Of a stretch of DNA of 64,000 bases, positions 48,701-60,435 are shown in pieces; positions within the stretch are counted from its first letter, which is position 1, and each line of letters starts with the position of its first letter. Origin of the DNA: Escarpia spicata (Eukaryota; Annelida; Polychaeta; Sabellida; Siboglinidae); contig OZ023209.1 of assembly GCA_963995525.1 (NCBI GenBank), positions 11,018,152 to 11,082,151 of the forward strand. The letters are read 5' to 3'. The translations under genes and the position numbers were made by a program. The notes beneath the pieces were generated by a model. It saw nothing but the letters and a program-made list of their open reading frames with translations. It searched no databases and was not told where the DNA came from.

Positions 48701-51700
48701 TGCCGACACTAAAAAGTTCTGAGTCCTACCAGCACTAAAAACTTCTAATTCCTACCAGCACTAAAAAGTTATAAGTCGTACCAACCCAAAAAATTCTAAG
48801 TCCTACCAAACCTAAAAAGTTATAAGTACTACCAACTCTAAAAAGTTATAAGTCGTACCGTCACTAAAAAGTTCTAAGTCCTACCAGCACTAAAAAGTTC
48901 TAAGTCCTACCAGCACTAAAAAGTTATAAGTACTACCAACACTAAAAAGTTCTAAGTCGTACCATCACTAAAAAGTTCTAAGTACTACCAATCCTAAAAG
49001 TTCTAAGTCGTACCAGCACTAAAACGTTATAAGTACTACCAACACTAAAAAGTTCTAAGTCCTACCGACCCTAAAAAGTTCTGAGTACTACCGACCCTAA
49101 AAAGTTCTAAGTCGTACCGTCACTAAAAAGTTCTAAGTACTACCAACACTAAAACGTTCGAAGTCCTACCAGCACTAAAACGTTATAAGTACTACCAACA
49201 CTAAAAAGCTCTAAGTCCTACCAACACTAACAGATCTAAGTCGTACCTTCACTAAAAAGTTCTAAGTACTACCAACACTAAAAGTTCTAAGTCCTACCAG
49301 CACTAATACGATATAAGTACTACCAACACTAAAAGTTCTAAGTCCTACCAGCACTAAAACGTTATAAGTACTACCAACACTAAAAAGTTCTAAGTCCTAC
49401 CGACACTAAAAAGTTCTGATTCCTACCAGCACTAAAAAGTTCTAATTCCTACCAGCACTAAAAAGTTATAAGTCCTACCGACACTAAAAAGTTCTGAGTC
49501 CTACCTGCACTAAAAAGTTCTAAGTCGTACCGTAACTAAAACGTTATAAGTACTACCAACACTAAAAAGTTCTAAGTCCTACCGACACTAAAAAGTTCTG
49601 AGTACTACCGACCCTAAAAAGTTCTAAGTCGTACCGTCACTAAAAAGTTCTAAGTACTACCAACACTAAAAAGTTCGAAGTCCTACCAGCACTAAAAAGT
49701 TCTAATTCCTACCAGCACTAAAAAGTTATAAGTACTACCAACACTAAAAAGTTCTGAGTCGTACCTTAACTAAAAAGTTCTAAGTCCTACCAGCACTAAA
49801 ACGTTATAAGTACTACCAACACTAAAAGTTCTAAGTCCTACCAGCACTAAAACGTTATAAGTACTACCAACACTAAAAAGTTCTAAGTCCTGCCGACACT
49901 AAAAACTTCTAATTCCTACCAGCACTAAAAAGTTATAAGTCGTACCAACCCAAAAAATTCTAAGTCCTACCAAACCTAAAAAGTTATAAGTACTACCAAC
50001 TCTAAAAAGTTATAAGTCGTACCGTCACTAAAAAGTTCTAAGTCCTACCAGCACTAAAAAGTTCTAAGTCCTACCAGCACTAAAAAGTTATAAGTACTAC
50101 CAACACTAAAAAGTTCTAAGTCGTACCATCACTAAAAAGTTCTAAGTACTACCAATCCTAAAAGTTCTAAGTCGTACCAGCACTAAAACGTTATAAGTAC
50201 TACCAACACTAAAAAGTTCTAAGTCCTACCGACCCTAAAAAGTTCTGAGTACTACCAACACTAAAACGTTCGAAGTCCTACCAGCACTAAAAAGTTCTAA
50301 TTCCTACCAGCACTAAAACGTTATAAGTACTACCAACACTAAAAAGTTCTAAGTCCTGCCGACATTAAAAAGTTCTGAGTCCTACCAGCACTAAAAATGT
50401 CTAAGTCCTACCAGCACTAAAACGTTATAAGTACTACCAACACTAAAAAGCTCTAAGTCCTACCAACACTAACAGATCTAAGTCGTACCTTCACTAAAAA
50501 GTTCTAAGTACTACCAACACTAAAAGTTCTAAGTCCTACCAGCACTAATACGATATAAGTACTACCAACACTAAAAGTTCTAAGTCCTACCAGCACTAAA
50601 ACGTTATAAGTACTACCAACACTAAAAAATTCTAAGTCCTACCGACACTAAAAAGTTCTGATTCCTACCAGCACTAAAAAGTTATAATTCCTACCAGCAC
50701 TAAAAAGTTATAAGTCCTACCAACACTAAAAAGTTATAAGTCCTACCGACACTAAAAAGTTCTGAGTCCTACCTGCACTAAAAAGTTCTAAGTCGTACCG
50801 TCACTAAAACGTTATAAGTACTACCAACACTAAAAAGTTCTAAGTCCTACCGACCCTAAAAAGTTCTGAGTACTACCGACCCTAAAAGTTCTAAGTCCTA
50901 CCAGCACTAAAAAGTTCTAATTCCTACCAGCACTAAAAAGTTATAAGTACTACCAACACTAAAAAGTTCTGAGTCGTACCTTCACTAAAAAGTTCTAAGT
51001 CCTACCGACACTAAAAAGTTCTGAGTCCTACCAGCACTAAAAACTTCTAATTCCTACCAGCACTAAAAAGTTATAAGTCGTACCAACCCAAAAAATTCTA
51101 AGTCCTACCAAACCTAAAAAGTTATAAGTACTACCAACACTAAAAAGTTCTGAGTCGTACCTTCACTAAAAAGTTCTAAGTCCTACCAGCACTAAAACGT
51201 TATAAGTACTACCAACACTAAAAAGTTCTAAGTCCTGCCGACACTAAAAAGTTCTGAGTCCTACCAGCACTAAAAACTTCTAATTCCTACCAGCACTAAA
51301 AAGTTATAAGTCGTACCAACCCAAAAAATTCTAAGTCCTACCAAACCTAAAAAGTTATAAGTACTACCAACTCTAAAAAGTTATAAGTCGTACCGTCACT
51401 AAAAAGTTCTAAGTCCTACCAGCACTAAAAAGTTCTAAGTCCTACCAGCACTAAAAAGTTATAAGTACTACCAACACTAAAAAGTTCTAAGTCGTACCAT
51501 CACTAAAAAGTTCTAAGTACTACCAATCCTAAAAGTTCTAAGTCGTACCAGCACTAAAACGTTATAAGTACTACCAACACTAAAAAGTTATAAGTCCTAC
51601 CGACCCTAAAAAGTTCTGAGTACTACCGACCCTAAAAAGTTCTAAGTCGTACCGTCACTAAAAAGTTCTAAGTACTACCAACACTAAAACGTTCGAAGTC

Positions 51701-53297
51701 CTACCAGCACTAAAAAGTTCTAATTCCTACCAGCACTAAAACGTTATAAGTACTACCAACACTAAAAAGTTCTGAGTCGTACCTTCACTAAAAAGTTCTA
51801 AGTCCTACCAACACTAAAAGTTCTAAGTCCTACCAGCACTAAAACGTTATAAGTACTATCAACACTAAAAGTTCTAAGTCCTACCAGCACTAAAACGTTA
51901 TAAGTACTACCAACACTAAAAAGTTCTAAGTCCTGCCGACACTAAAAAGTTCTGAGTCCTACCAGCACTAAAAAGTTATAAGTCGTACCAACCCTAAAAA
52001 GTTCTAAGTCCTACCAAACCTCAAAAGTTATAAGTACTACCAACTCTAAAAAGTTATAAGTCGTACCGTCACTAAACAGTTATAAGTCCTACCAGCACTA
52101 AAAAGTTATAAGTCCTACCAGCGCTAAAAAATTATAAGTACTACCAACACTAAAAAGTTCTAAGTCGTACCATCACTAAAAAGTTATAAGTACTACCAAT
52201 CCTAAAAGTTCTAAGTCGTACCAGCACTAAAACGTTATAAGTACTACCAACACTAAAAAGTTCTAAGTACTACCGACACTAAAACGTTATAAGTCGTACC
52301 AACACTAAAAAGTTATAAGTCCTACCGACACTAAAAAGTTCTAAGTCCTACCGACCCTAAAAAGTTCTGAGTACTACCGACCCTAAAAAGTTCTAAGTCG
52401 TACCGTCACTAAAAAGTTCTAAGTACTACCAACACTAAAACGTTCGAAGTCCTACCAGCACTAAAAAGTTCTAATTCCTACCAGCACTAAAACGTTATAA
52501 GTACTACCAACACTAAAAAGTTCTGAGTCGTACCTTCACTAAAAAGTTCTAAGTCCTACCAACACTAAAAGTTCTAAGTCCTACCAGCACTAAAACGTTA
52601 TAAGTACTATCAACACTAAAAGTTCTAAGTCCTACCAGCACTAAAACGTTATAAGTACTACCAACACTAAAAAGTTCTAAGTCCTGCCGACACTAAAAAG
52701 TTCTGAGTCCTACCAGCACTAAAAAGTTCTAATTCCTACCAGCACTAAAAAGTTATAAGTCGTACCAACCCTAAAAAGTTCTAAGTCCTACCAAACCTCA
52801 AAAGTTATAAGTACTACCAACTCTAAAAAGTTATAAGTCGTACCGTCACTAAAAAGTTATAAGTACTACCAACACTAAAAAGTTCTAAGTCGTACCATCA
52901 CTAAAAAGTTATAAGTACTACCAATCCTAAAAGTTCTAAGTCGTACCAGCACTAAAACGTTATAAGTACTACCAACACTAAAAAGTTCTAAGTACTACCG
53001 ACACTAAAACGTTATAAGTCCTACCAACACTAAAAAGTTATAAGTCCTACCGACACTAAAAAGTTCTGAGTCCTACCAGCACTAAAAAGTTCTAAGTCGT
53101 ACCGTCACTAAAACGTTATAAGTACTACCAACACTAAAAAGTTGTAAGTCCTACCGACCCTAAAAAGTTCTGAGTACTACCGACCCTAAAAATTTCTAAG
53201 TCGTACCGTCACTAAAAAGTTCTAAGTACTACCAACACTAAAAAGTTCTAAGTCGTACCGTCACTAAAACGTTATAAGTACTACCAACACTAAAAAG
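42773..53297. repeat. 10.5-kb satellite array, 26-bp unit, about 400 copies
   Basis: A continuous tandem array of a 26-bp unit made of CACTAAAAAGTTCTAAG followed by TCCTACCAG or close variants (TTATAAGTACTACCAA, TTCTGAGTCGTACCTT). A 25-bp form with one A fewer is frequent. Higher-order structure is visible: the rare variant AACCCAAAAAATTC occurs at 45311, 46475, 48783 and 49947, with 1164-bp spacing inside each pair and 3472 bp between pairs. The array has no open frame of note. It starts just after the motif cluster at 42.54-42.76 kb and ends at the GTGA array. Confidence 0.98.
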
Positions 53298-53302
53298 GGA
53301 CG

Positions 53303-54424
53303 GCGTGAGTGAGTGAGTGAGTGAGTGAGTGAGTGAGTGAGTGAGTGAGTGAGTGAGTGAGTGAGTGAGTGAGTGAACAGACACGAAGGGTGAGTGAGTG
53401 AGTGAGTGAGTGAACAGACACGAAGGGTGAGTGAGTGAGTGAGTGAGTGAGTGAGTGAGTGAGTGAGTGAGTGAGTGAGTGAGTGAGTGAGTGAGTGAGT
53501 GAGTGAGTGAGTGAGTGAGTGAGTGAGTGAGTGAGTGAGTGAGTGAGTGAGTGAGTGAGTGAGTGAGTGAGTGAGTGAGTGAGTGAGTGAGTGAGTGAGT
53601 GAGTGAGTGAGTGAGTGAGTGAGTGAGTGAGTGAGTGAGTGAGTGAGTGAGTGAGTGAGTGAGTGAGTGAGTGAGTGAGTGAGTGAGTGAGTGAGTGAGT
53701 GAGTGAGTGAGTGAGTGAGTGAGTGAGTGAGTGAGTGAGTGAGTGAGTGAGTGAGTGAGTGAGTGAGTGAGTGAGTTAACAGACACGAAGGGTGAGTGAG
53801 TGAGTGAGTGAGTGAGTGAGTGAGTGAGTGAGTGAGTGAGTGAGTGAGTGAGTGAGTGAGTGAGTGAGTGAGTGAGTGAGTGAGTGAGTGAGTGAGTGAG
53901 TGAGTGAGTGAGTGAGTGAGTGAACAGACACGAAGAGTGAGTGAGTGAGTGAGTGAGTGAGTGAGTGAGTGAGTTAGTGAGTGAGTGAGTGAGTTAGTGA
54001 GTGAGTGAGTGAGTGAGTGAGTGAGTGAGTGAGTGAGTGAGTGAGTGAGTGAGTGAGTGAGTGAGTGAGTGAGTGAGTGAGTGAGTGAGTGAGTGAGTGA
54101 GTGAGTGAGTGAGTGAGTGAGTGAGTGAGTGAGTGAGTGAGTGAGTGAGTGAGTGAGTGAGTGAGTGAGTGAGTGAGTGAGTGAGTGAGTGAGTGAGTGA
54201 GTGAGTGAGTGAGTGAGTGAGTGAGTGAGTGAGTGAGTGAGTGAGTGAGTGAGTGAGTGAGTGAGTGAGTGAGTGAGTGAGTGAGTGAGTGAGTGAGTGA
54301 GTGAGTGAGTGAGTGAGTGAGTGAGTGAGTGAGTGAGTGAGTGAGTGAGTGAGTGAGTGAGTGAGTGAGTGAGTGAGTGAGTGAGTGAGTGAGTGAACAG
54401 ACACGAAGGGTGAGTGAGTGAGTG
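53303..54424. repeat. (GTGA)n tetranucleotide array with five spaced interruptions
   Basis: About 1.1 kb of GTGA units, interrupted by an AACAGACACGAAGGG-type insert at about 53375, 53413, 53778, 53923 and 54395. The Leu-Thr-His-Ser frames on the minus strand are artefacts. Confidence 0.98.
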
Positions 54425-54440
54425 TTGAAGAAAATCCCAC

Positions 54441-54568
54441 GCGATAACACGTCTATTTTCCTGAAAACGGAGGGATTTGACGCGATAACAAGTCTATTTT
54501 CCTGAAAACGGAGGAGATGGGGTGCGATAACACGTCTATTTTCCTGAAATATAGACGCGATAACCCGT
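54441..54568. repeat. Short tandem repeat of 41-42 bp, three and a half copies
   Basis: Units begin with GCGATAACACGTCTATTTTC and continue CTGAAAACGGAG, at 54441, 54482 and 54524. A partial unit at 54556 ends the tract. Confidence 0.9.
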
Positions 54569-54865
54569 CGAACCGTACTCTCGTGTGATGTGTCATCCGA
54601 AATCTCGTGAAGCTTCTGACGCTTCGTCGGAGGTGATGGCGTCAGGTTGATGGTTGGGTTGGTTGTCGGAGCTGGTGACAGAGACGAAATTGTTTTGATC
54701 GTCAAACTGGTCATCGGACTGGTCGTTGAACTGGTCGTCGAACTGGTCGTTGAACTGGTCGTTGGCTGTTGGTCCGGGTTGATTGTCTGGGTCGAGAGGT
54801 CGAGTGGTCCCATAGCCGGAGAAGGCTGCACCTTCGGTAGCAAAATCCTTGTCGGACGTTATCAC
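54569..54865 (-). other. Low-complexity open reading frame of unknown nature
   Basis: Two overlapping minus frames are open. One reads MLPKVQPSPAMGPLDLSTQT, then a PTTSSTTSSTT run and SPPTKRQKLHEISDD (a basic nuclear-localisation-like patch). The other reads MITSDKDFATEGAAFSGYGT with a QFDDQFNDQ run. The 12-bp repeat that makes both open (GAACTGGTCGTT) weakens the case for coding. I cannot assign a family. Confidence 0.25.
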
Positions 54866-55744
54866 TAGTCATGTTGTTTATCTTCCAAAATGTAAGATAT
54901 AACGATAAAAAAAAAAAAAAAAACAGACGCAGGCCTTTTATAACAGTTCAACAGAACATAAAGGTCGCGTGGGCGTGCCGAAAGATCACAGATTGTAGAG
55001 TAGAAAATTCAAAAGCACAGACTGCAGAGTTTTAACGATGTCACTGCATCATGACGTCACATAAAGTGGTGTTTGTGGTTCATGAAGTATCCGTCAGGGG
55101 GCTCTATTGCACGCAAGCGTGCAATAGACACGAATTTGGGCAGTACTCCTTGGTCACTCTGTTCGGAAAAAAACGAGGCTATAGGCTCTGGTATAACATA
55201 GTCCTATATGTAGTCTACATTTCGTATACATTACTTCAGATAAAACGGTCTCCGTTGAATTTATAAGCCTTTTGTTATACATTACGCCTTACTATAACAC
55301 CACATATTGGACACGTCATCGTCAAACAAATAACGGGTCGGTTCATTGACGAAGCCTCGGCATCCGGATCAAGCAATCTCGTGAGTAGTCTATTCAAATG
55401 GTGTTCGGTATATGTTATTTTATTCAAAAAAATGGTCGCGTACCTTTGCGATAAAACGGCCTATGCTTTAACATGGGGTTAAAATTCGAAAAGTGGTCGG
55501 ATACCTTTGCGATAAAATTCCCTATACTTTAACATGGGATCGGAAATACTTTTCCAAGCTCATTTGCATAACTAACCACGCCCACAATGCCCAGCTCGCT
55601 CGTGATTGGTCAATTGCACTGCAATTATGCAAATGAGGTCTTTGGCGCGGTCTGGTGGCAATCCCATGTTAAGAGATAGGGATTGCCACCAGGAGGCGCC
55701 AACGTCCATCGTACACCACCTCTATTACTACTAACACTTATTAA
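54866..55744. other. Spacer with short direct and inverted repeats
   Basis: Holds a perfect hairpin (TCTATTGCACGC, two-base loop, 55103-55128), two direct copies of a GGTCG..ACCTTTGCGATAAAA and CTTTAACATGGG block (about 55433 and 55497), and a CTCF-like CCACCAGGAGGCGCC at 55686-55700. No gene recognised. Confidence 0.6.
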
Positions 55745-56011
55745 AACAAAATTTGAATGAACACGTTCTTCACACTCTACAAATCTCACAAGATCTGTCA
55801 TAAAAAGTGAAGATTGCCTTTATTAATTAAATTAAGGTTTCTTTTATTTTCCTTGGCAATTTAACGATACAAATAATATGTCACATTTCCTTTAACTTCA
55901 TGTTAAATGCTAGATGACATAGGTTCATATTTGAATTGAAAAATGTCCAGAAAAAATCATGTTGTGCAACATACAAAATTATGTTTAATATAAAATAATC
56001 TTCACATTTAC

Positions 56012-56175
56012 CACTTTCAACTAAGATGCTAACTTTAGTAGCGCAGATTTGACGACGTCTTCACGTGTTGGCTAAATGACTGGAAGAGAAGTTCCCTTGT
56101 CTCTCAACTCGCTCTTCGGCGTACTTCTAACGTCTCGGAGTCCTGGCGCAATGACGTTTAGTCCCCCTATTTATA
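56012..56175 (-). promoter_or_regulatory. Orphan TATA box and 5' UTR exon, copy D
   Basis: The minus strand carries TATAAATA (56168-56175), a leader with GACGTTAGAAGTACGCCGAA and CGTCGTCAAATCTGCGCTAC, and a GTAAAT donor at 56011. All match gene B. Homology to gene B intron 1 continues to about 55745 and then stops, so no coding exons follow on this strand. Confidence 0.7.
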
Positions 56176-57208
56176 CTTAGACAACTGTGTAGGCGATTCC
56201 AGATTTTGGACATGTTTTTCGTTTCGGATTTTATGGTGAAAACATTGAAAGCCAAATAACAAAAACATAAAAAATGTATTGCTTCACAAAACAGTTTTTG
56301 CATGCGTCCGTTGATGTTTCCAAATGGATAACCCTCTATATGTGACATAAAAAATTTCACACCTTTTGACTTCAGACTGTACATCAGATGTTACTAGCTT
56401 TGATTAGTTTGTCCTGCTAAAGCAGTGTTTGATATTGCAGTGTACAATGGCATGTCCTCTTCGCACTCTCGTTGCAAGTTATCTTTTGGTTTATCTACAG
56501 TAATTTTCTAAAGTTCAAAACAGCAAAAACATTACTAAAAAGCAAAGTTGATGACAAATACTTCCAAAAAACACTACAATGACACCGGCATTCATGCGAA
56601 GAAGCTGAGACAATTTGAGATAAACAGCAATTGCGCAAAACTTCGGAAACACGTCTTTTTGCACAGTTTTTCATTACCAATTTTACAAACATTTGTTTCT
56701 GCAGTTTAAAAACAGCGACATTCCTCGTACATCAACGGAAACGATGACTTACACTGTTAGTGCACATAGGACATCGCCTATTCCACCGCTGCCAGAAAGT
56801 ACCACCTACTCGTAGGAGAAAACCACAGTAACTAAAGCTCGTTAAAATTTATATTGGGTGACGATCACGCTATTGCTACTCTGTTAGTGCACGTACTCGA
56901 TATGACCAATAAATCATAAAATACTAACATACGGTGTACACGTATTTATAAAACAAAATAGTGTACATTAAGTTAATCAATGACAAAGCATGCGTCATGT
57001 TAACAAGTTCGTATAATATAGTAATGAAATATTGTTTGCAGGCGCCCCGAAATCGAATCTCGTAATGATCCCGATCGCATCACTCGCGCGGTTCGATCGT
57101 TCAACAATCGAAAGGAGCGCGTGATGCGATCTGGATCGGGAAGGGAGTCGAGATCGTGACGCTTCCAAACACTCTCTAATTATGACATACATTCACTGTA
57201 ACCTTATG

Positions 57209-57210
<2 letters not shown>

Positions 57211-57242
<32 letters not shown>
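57211..57242. repeat. (AT)n microsatellite
   Basis: Counterpart of the longer run at 27839-27901. Confidence 0.95.
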
Positions 57243-57244
<2 letters not shown>

Positions 57245-57412
57245 TATGTACATATATGTATATACATTTAATCCACCAACCCCGGAATTTATTATTAATG
57301 CCAGTAACAGTTCCCCACCCAAAGGAAACAAGGATCTCATTCATACTTTCTTGTGTTAACGAATATGCCAAATTTTTGTCGGACAGTTAAATTCAAGCGA
57401 ACTGATATCTAG

Positions 57413-57449
57413 ACCTACTGTCTTACTCGTTCATAGTAAGACAGTAGGT
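57413..57449. repeat. Perfect 15-bp inverted repeat
   Basis: ACCTACTGTCTTACT, seven-base loop, AGTAAGACAGTAGGT. The left copy of the inverted unit has only one arm (AGTAAGACATTAGGT near 27658), so the hairpin is specific to this copy. Confidence 0.9.
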
Positions 57450-58894
57450 TTTAACTGTTTTAACTTTTTGCATCAACATGTTGACTGTTGACATTTTCAA
57501 AGGTTGCGACTGTTTCTTTAAGTCACACATTCATTGTTGTTAACGTTTAGACAACCACCTTGTTATAACAGGAGCTCCTGTATAAAAAGTGTGTTGAATA
57601 GAGATAATATGTTATATTTTCTTTCTCAACACCACTCCTGCTACTCACGTCACCTTAAACCTTTTGACAGCAAATAACGTTTGGTAAAACCAGGCATCGC
57701 CCACACAATCGTCAATATATCAACAGTGGACCTAAACAGAACTCGGCAAACACGTCTGCCCATTAGAAGTAAGTGTAGGAGCGGGTCGATCGACAAAGAC
57801 ACTTCTCTGTGAGTCCTTTGGCCAACGCGAGAACGTCGTCAAGTCTGCGGTGAAGTTTTCTTTTCAAGCGAAACACGTAAATGTGTAATTTCCGTACTGA
57901 ATTTAACTTCGTGTACTGAACAACGTAGACGAGAACATTAAGCAATTTGAAATCATACGTCAGCTATTGTTTGTATATCAAATTAAAACAAATATGGCAT
58001 ACTTGTTTTATTCCAAAGTTGCCACGAAAGAATATAAACGAAACCTTTGCTTGACTTAGAAAATAATGCGCTTCTTAAATTACCAATCTTATGAGAATTG
58101 AAATAAATGTGCTAGTATCTGTTCATCTGTTAGTAAGAAAATGTGTTGCTAAACTGGCAGATCATGCTCGATTCGGTTAACGAAGTTTTTCAATAAGTAA
58201 AATAGTTGCGTCATAGGCGAGGTGGAAGGAAAGTGGTGGATACATTGCCAGTTATACGAGTAAACACCGTCTTGAAATGTCTTCTTAAATAATATGTATT
58301 TGTTACATGTTGCAGTCCAAAATGTCGGTTGTGTCCATTATCGTGCTTCTGTGCTTGGCCGCTGTGTTCCTCGCCGTATCAGCTGGTAAGCGTTGCTTGC
58401 TCTTTGGCCTAAGCATTTTGGCGGAATATATTTCGCCGTAAAGAGTGTTGGCTCCATGCGGTAGATTATTTGGCATTTCATTCATGTATTAGAACTGTTG
58501 AGACAAACAAAATATGTAGGATGGATGTTGTTGCTGAAAAGATTTATAAACAAGAATGTGAGCGCTTGCACGGAAATGGATTGTGGGATGCTTAGCGCGC
58601 CTAGACATAGAGCATGGTGTTCGACGGTACGGATTGTTCTGTCAGGCAGTACATGAAATTGTAAACGTGGAATGTAATATTTGTCGATATCACTGTAAAC
58701 ATTTGTCGTTTAAATATGCTTTACGTTTTGAGTTTTTGCCGTTTGAATATGGCAGGAATTAAAAAAAGAAAGATCAGTAGAATGTTTACAATTGATGAAG
58801 TATGAGCCTACGGGGAGTGTTTTTAAATCAGTTTCTTGTCGTGGAGGTGGTTGTGATGGTGACGCCGATGACGACAACAACGATTAGAATTGTA

Positions 58895-58915
58895 ATTATT
58901 ATTATTATTATACTA
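58895..58915. repeat. (ATT)n run
   Basis: Trinucleotide run in the pseudogene C intron. A potential new splice acceptor (TATTAAG) follows it. Confidence 0.85.
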
Positions 58916-59024
58916 TTAAGGTGACGATAACTATTTTATTTATATATCCCAATGTGAACTGTTTGAAAATATGTGCATGGTAAGTGAACAATTACTATTT
59001 TCCAATTGAACCGTGTTTTAGTCC

Positions 59025-59180
59025 GTTTGTTGTTGTTGTTGTTGATACCAATGTTGCTGTTGTTGATATTGTTGTTAGTGTTGTTGTTGTTGTTGATACC
59101 ACTGTTGCTGTTGTTGGTATTGTTGTTAGTGTTGTTGTTGTTGTTGTTGTTGTTATGGCTGCCGCCGCTGCTGCTGCCGC
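59025..59180. repeat. (TTG)n trinucleotide tract
   Basis: GTTGTTGTT-rich tract ending in GCCGCCGCTGCTGCTG. Open frames here are artefacts. The equivalent gene B intron has a CTG/TTG tract in the same place. Confidence 0.92.
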
Positions 59181-59502
59181 GGATGTTGTAGAACAAGTTT
59201 TATGTTTCATCGCTACATCGCTGTAACATATTACCCAAACTGTTCAGTATCATGCATACCGACGTGGATCAGCGGATATATGTTACATAATCACTGACAA
59301 TTAGTCAACCAAACTGACGTTTGCCATGTCTCATTATGGTATGAATGAGTTAAATATCTTATGGGAATTTCTAATGGGCCTGTTATTGTGATCATCATTT
59401 AGTGTGTTACCTTAATCAAAAGTATGTAGTTTGAATAAATACATTTTATTTTGTTGTATCGTGTAAGCATGTTATGTCTAGTACATGCATTATTCAAACA
59501 CC

Positions 59503-59534
59503 ATCCGAAGCTTTTCTTAGAAAAAGCTTCGGAT
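59503..59534. repeat. Perfect 13-bp inverted repeat
   Basis: ATCCGAAGCTTTT, short loop, AAAAGCTTCGGAT, in the pseudogene C intron 2. Confidence 0.9.
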
Positions 59535-60435
59535 AGCGCGTTTGTTAGTATAATCTACGTACGTCACTTTTGTCACATCTAGTGATATCAAGAATATTGT
59601 CAATACTCCTGTGGAAATCTGCTCTTTCTCTTTCACAGTAAACGGTTAACAATACTTTATTGTAGCTTAGGTGAACGGATGTAACAAAGCGTTCCATGGC
59701 GGTGGAGATACCGGGATGACTGCGACCGGCCTGGTGGATGTACGCTTACAAACTGCCCCTGCATCCGTGCCTGCATTGCCATTGTTAATGCCAGTATATA
59801 TTACACCAGGCGAAATATACTACTGGCTCCTTCCACTATTTATATGTGTGTGAGCTTGTAAATAGGTAGTGGTGCATGCATGTGTTATGTATGAATGCAT
59901 GTGTGTGTGTGCGTGCGTGCGTGTATGCGTGCGTGCGTGTGCATGTATGATTGCATGTGTGTGTGGGGGGGGGGGTGTACGCGTACGCATCCTTCAATAA
60001 ATTTCCACAAACGTCTCACGTTTCGAGAACGTGAACATTTACTGCGATCGAGAGACGGACCAACTAGTTGTGTACATCTCTCCAGATGTTAATTTCTCAG
60101 CGTACACAGCCTGTGTCTGCAAAAAGGCCTGCTCCAAGAATTGTGTTATTGTCTATGTGAATCGCTACGTGGACCCGCCCCAGACCTGTGAGCTCTTCAC
60201 CTGACCACACATGGGCGGTCCGCAGGGCAGGTATACGTGGCGAGTTACAAAGTACTGGGAAAACGTCAAATTGCTGCAAAAAGGGCTGTTGGTGAGTTGT
60301 CATATAATGACGCCTCAGGAGAAGACGGTAATTTAACCGGTAGAAATTACATCGATCTTGACAAGAAATAAATATATCAATCTGTCCATTCCGACATATT
60401 GTCGTTTCTGGCGTATCGACTGTTGTTTAATAAAA

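Larger units (their letters stand above)
55745..57775 (-). repeat. Right copy of the inverted divergent-promoter unit
   Basis: Reverse-complement partner of 27347-30035. Conserved blocks include GGTTTCTTTTATTTTCCTTG near 55830, the leader and TATA of copy D, GAAAGTACCACCTACTCGTA near 56795, the (AT)n run and the promoter of pseudogene C. It lacks about 0.65 kb found in the left copy (boundary near 56385). Confidence 0.85.
57740..60434 (+). pseudogene. i-type lysozyme-like pseudogene C
   Basis: The leader (about 57740-57877, donor AAACAC|GTAAAT) and coding exon 1 (58322-58385, MSVVSIIVLLCLAAVFLAVS, signal peptide, GTAAGC donor) are intact. Exon 2 (about 58950-58983) has lost its AG acceptor (ATAT|ATCCC instead of TTAG|ATCCC) and one base. 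Exon 3 (59671-59739) is internally deleted to 69 nt and no longer ends in phase 1. Exon 4 (60101-60295) keeps NRYVDPPQTCELFT but has TGA (60202-60204) where gene B has a CGA Arg codon, and a frameshift near 60270 before the CC..GC end. AATAAA remains at 60429-60434. The lesions together make a functional protein of this family very unlikely. Expression could still occur, because the promoter region and first exons persist. Confidence 0.85.

Noticed and set aside
42773..53297. CRISPR-like array
   Set aside because: A 26-bp unit repeated without unique spacers in eukaryotic DNA is a satellite, not a CRISPR.
53238..54843. Long Leu-Thr-His-Ser open reading frames
   Set aside because: They are translations of the GTGA tetranucleotide array, which has no stop codon on that strand.
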